Assembly (NCBI GenBank): GCA_028554795.2
Contig: CM068835.1
Coordinates: forward strand, 35,296,401 to 35,360,400
Source: Sinohyriopsis cumingii
Lineage: Eukaryota; Mollusca; Bivalvia; Unionida; Unionidae
Direction of reading: 5' to 3'
Length of the DNA: 64,000 bases
Position 1 is the first letter of the stretch. Every line of letters starts with the position of its first letter. A program made the translations under genes and the position numbers. The notes below the pieces were generated by a model. It did no database searches. It was not told the DNA's origin and saw only the letters and a list, made by a program, of their open reading frames with translations. Positions 61,518 through 64,000 of the stretch are shown here, one piece after another.

Positions 61518-61645
61518 ATTGGTTTGGCTTGGTTTTGTGGTGGGTTAACACCCTTTCTCAGCATATGGTTTGGCTTGGTTTTGTGGTGGGTTAACACGCT
61601 TTCTCAGCATATGGTTTGACTTGGTTTTGTGGTGGGTTAACTCAT
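61518..61645. repeat. Triplicated SINE-B tail-like segment
   Basis: Three tandem units of about 47 bp read GGTTTGGCTTGGTTTTGTGG, TGGGTTAACACCCTTTCTCA and GCATAT. GGGTTAACACCATTTCTTAG-like wording is the inverted 3' end of SINE family B (gggtttaacgccattttttagcac). Confidence 0.75.
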
Positions 61646-62466
61646 ATTACTGCTTTTCACTAACAAATTATGTTTTTAAATAAACTTCTCTATTGTGCAA
61701 CCTGGGTACTGAAACTAAATATGCCATCATACTCATCTGCATAACAGGACTACCCTTGGATGTGTTAATTAATTGACTGGCTATCAATGAACTTGTGTTC
61801 AATTCACAGTAAAGTACTACATGTATCTTTAGTCTACAAGATGCATGATAAGCAACCTGGTGGACCAGAGACAAACAGCTGGTTTACCATGATCACAAAT
61901 TTGCATTGGCATATTTAGAGAACTTAGTAAATGTGGTCAATATAAGCCTTCTATGTTTATTCCAAGCATTATATATTTACTCAGTTTACCTGATCTACAT
62001 ATTCCCTTTTGATTTTCTACAAATGCATTCACACAATCATAAGAAACATACAACGATCAATTTTAGTAGTTTCTGGATGTGAACTGTCTACCATATGTTT
62101 ATGGAAATGCTGAGGATTTTTGATAACTTTTCTTGTAGGAGATTGCAGACCCACATCAATATTTCTGTACAGTTTATTTCTAGGGTTCAACCCATAACAG
62201 AATTCACTGTAGGTTGCACCACTTACCCTTAATTGTTAGCAATGGCTCATGAAACTGGTTTTATGGCAAATAGACCCCAAAAATGAAGGTCACTGCAATT
62301 GATTTTAGACTAAATGAAGGACTTGGCAAGCACACTTACTAAATACAGTCTACTCATTGCCAAAAAAGCATAAGACAATCAATTTCATTGGCTGACTTTT
62401 ATTAGCCGGTGCCTTTAATACAAATTTGGTCTGTATTATTTTAAGCCCTCCAATACATATGTAACA

Positions 62467-62795
62467 ACCGCTCCGGTGGCCTAGTGGTTAGAGCATCTGC
62501 CTCGGATGCAGGAGGTCGTGGGTTCGATCCCCGGCTCATACCAAAGACTTGCAAAAATGGTACTAACAGCTGCCTCGCTTAGCGCTCAGCATTAAGAGGT
62601 TAGTGTTAGGACTGGTCGGTCTGGTGTCAGGATAATGTGACTGGGTGGGACATCATGCCACATGTTTGTGGCATGATGCCCCAGTGCTAGACATCACTAT
62701 AAACTGTTACACTGCGGACATCGTAGTGATATGACTGAAAATTTTTTAAAGCTACGTTAAAAATCAAAATCTCACACACACACACACACAAATTA
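62467..62795 (+). mobile_element. SINE family A in plus orientation
   Basis: The head CCGCTCCGGTGGCCTAGTGG with GTTAGAGCATCTGCCTCGG and B-box GGGTTCGATCCCCGG is the best-preserved tRNA-like part in the window. The body matches the other copies and the tail is (CA)n. Near-identical ATACATATGTAACA (62453-62466) and ATACATGTAACAGA flank it. A cloverleaf-like A-box/B-box pair is present, but the 3' part is not tRNA, so it is not a tRNA gene. Confidence 0.93.
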
Positions 62796-63841
62796 TACAT
62801 GTAACAGACACAACTTCTATCCAGTGTAGTAATCTTCTGTCTCAGAATGAGAGAAGTTATTATATTGGAATGGTTTATCCCAATCTCAAGGGCCTAACCA
62901 ATTTTTTTTTGTATGCGAGAATTACATTTTGTACAGCCCTACTCAACCATGGGTGAAACATCCATGATTACAAATATCCATAATTACAAACTCTGAGATT
63001 TCAACTACATACTCATGTAAACCACTTACCATGTTTTATCATCTTTATCATAAGGTTATATTTTTTATGTTATTAATTAATCTTTTGATGTAGAGATGAT
63101 AAATGATATACATGATAATGATGGAGACAGCACAAAGTACCTGGTTTCAGCATGAAATATGACCAAATTATTCAAGCTGCTCAACATTTAAAAAAAGGAA
63201 TGAACAATGGTAAATATTATGATCACCTGAAGATGCAGTTATCAACAAAAGTTATTGCCCTGCATTTTGTAGTAGTACATAACATAACTTTGTTAACACA
63301 ATTATTTCAAGTTTTTGATGGATTGCCAAGAAGCTTGGCAAGTATTAAGATCATCTGAAAATATGCATTTTGATAAATTATTTTACTCCCATAATCTTTT
63401 TAGAGTTACTGACATTTTAAAATGTATCTTAATGCATTGTATAACATAATCTGCCACTACATGCAGCTGCAGTTTGTGATGAATTGGCATTTTGTAAAAA
63501 ATATTAATCAAATGAAGATGAACTTGTCAAAAAATAAATGCATTCATGCAATATTTGTACGTTATTGCCCCATTTTGTTTTGAAACTTTATGCAGTGTAT
63601 GACAAAATCACATTTGCACAGTTTGTCTTGCATTTTTTATGGATCAATGTGAAATTTGGTACATTAAAAGTCATCATCTCAAGAAGCACATACAGACAAA
63701 TCTTTGTGCTCTATTGCTTTTTGTAACAGTTTGCCCTTTTATACATACAAGTGGATGCAATGCAATGTTTGACACAATTTGTGAATGCAACTACTCTTGT
63801 AGTTTTTAGTGATTTGTTGCAGAACTTGGTACATATTATGT

Positions 63842-64000
63842 TGTTGTTGTTGTAGGGTTTAGCGCCATTTTTCAGCACACGATAGGCTATACATGGCGGC
63901 CAGTATTAATGGTGGAGGAAGAACCCGGGAAAACCCCGGAAAGAACCACCGACCCACGGGAAGCTACTGGCAAGCTTTCTCACATACCCACATTGGCTGA
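63842..64000 (-). mobile_element. SINE family B, cut by the window edge
   Basis: The inverted tail GTTGTTGTTGTTGTAGGGTT, then GGCGGCCAGTATTAATGG and AACCCGGGAAAACCCCGGAA, are as in the other copies. The tRNA-like head lies beyond 64000. The sequence is close to the family consensus. Confidence 0.92.

Larger units (their letters stand above)
60329..64000 (-). other. PLD1: PLD intron at the 5' side (runs off the window)
   Basis: It contains SINE B and SINE A copies and a triplicated SINE-B tail. The exon with the first half of PX was not found. 60570-61510 and 61650-62450 show nothing recognisable apart from diffuse 'caagtttcatc'-type remnants. Confidence 0.6.

Noticed and set aside
61222-61518. 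98-codon plus-strand frame considered as a missing PLD or other exon
   Set aside because: Neither strand resembles the PX N-terminal half, and no suitable splice borders with the required phase were seen.
62467-62540. tRNA gene (GGTGGCCTAGTGGTTAGAGC and GGTTCGATCCC)
   Set aside because: The sequence after the B-box does not form an acceptor stem and continues into the SINE body found in the other copies.

Overview
This is a piece of an animal nuclear genome: AT-rich, intron-rich and full of repeats. No bacterial operon or viral genome is visible. The minus strand carries one host gene whose introns fill almost the whole window. It is a phospholipase D of the PLD1/PLD2 type (PX, PH and HKD domains). 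Fifteen consecutive internal exons can be placed between 60328 and 3405, nearly all with clean GT/AG borders and matching codon phase. The N-terminus (start codon and first half of the PX domain) lies beyond 64000. The C-terminal half of the catalytic core, with the second HKD motif, is not found before position 1. Decayed repeats of the kind 'tgaccttgacctt' and 'tgaccccaaaatcaata' and two tRNA-derived SINE families suggest a mollusc, most likely a bivalve, but no species marker is present.

Layout in window order. 1-450 holds a cysteine-rich, Gag-like minus-strand reading frame that runs off the edge. 1040-3110 is a large 42-bp minisatellite. 3405-6994 holds the last three visible PLD exons. 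6995-13197 is an intron with decayed tandem repeats, a SINE and a foldback element. 13198-14373 is an unusually large PLD exon encoding a 392-residue disordered loop. 14374-29386 holds eight compact exons for the first catalytic half and part of the PH domain, separated by introns with SINEs, minisatellites and a TTAA-flanked MITE (17755-18511). 29539-45413 is a giant intron of nested mobile elements. 45414-60328 holds the four upstream exons (PH start, linker, PX) and more repeat arrays. The remainder to 64000 is SINE-rich intron.

The most interesting structure is the nest in the giant intron. A 141-bp minisatellite unit is split by an element of about 7.96 kb (30788-38748). This element has terminal inverted repeats packed with the palindrome GTTCATGAAC and carries remnants of a coiled-coil/BEN-like gene. 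Inside it sits a 5'-truncated LINE (about 32497-37541). Inside the LINE's endonuclease-RT reading frame sits an apparently intact 2400-bp DNA transposon (32935-35334). It has CACTGG termini, a 3-bp GTA duplication and one uninterrupted 562-codon gene. The order of acidic, CxxC and HxxH-type residues in that protein resembles RAG1/Transib/CACTA transposases. A second, partial copy of the outer element (55486-56568) preserves the empty insertion site of the LINE.

The genes do not form a pathway: one host enzyme gene is the landscape, and the rest are mobile elements of several classes inserted in its introns.
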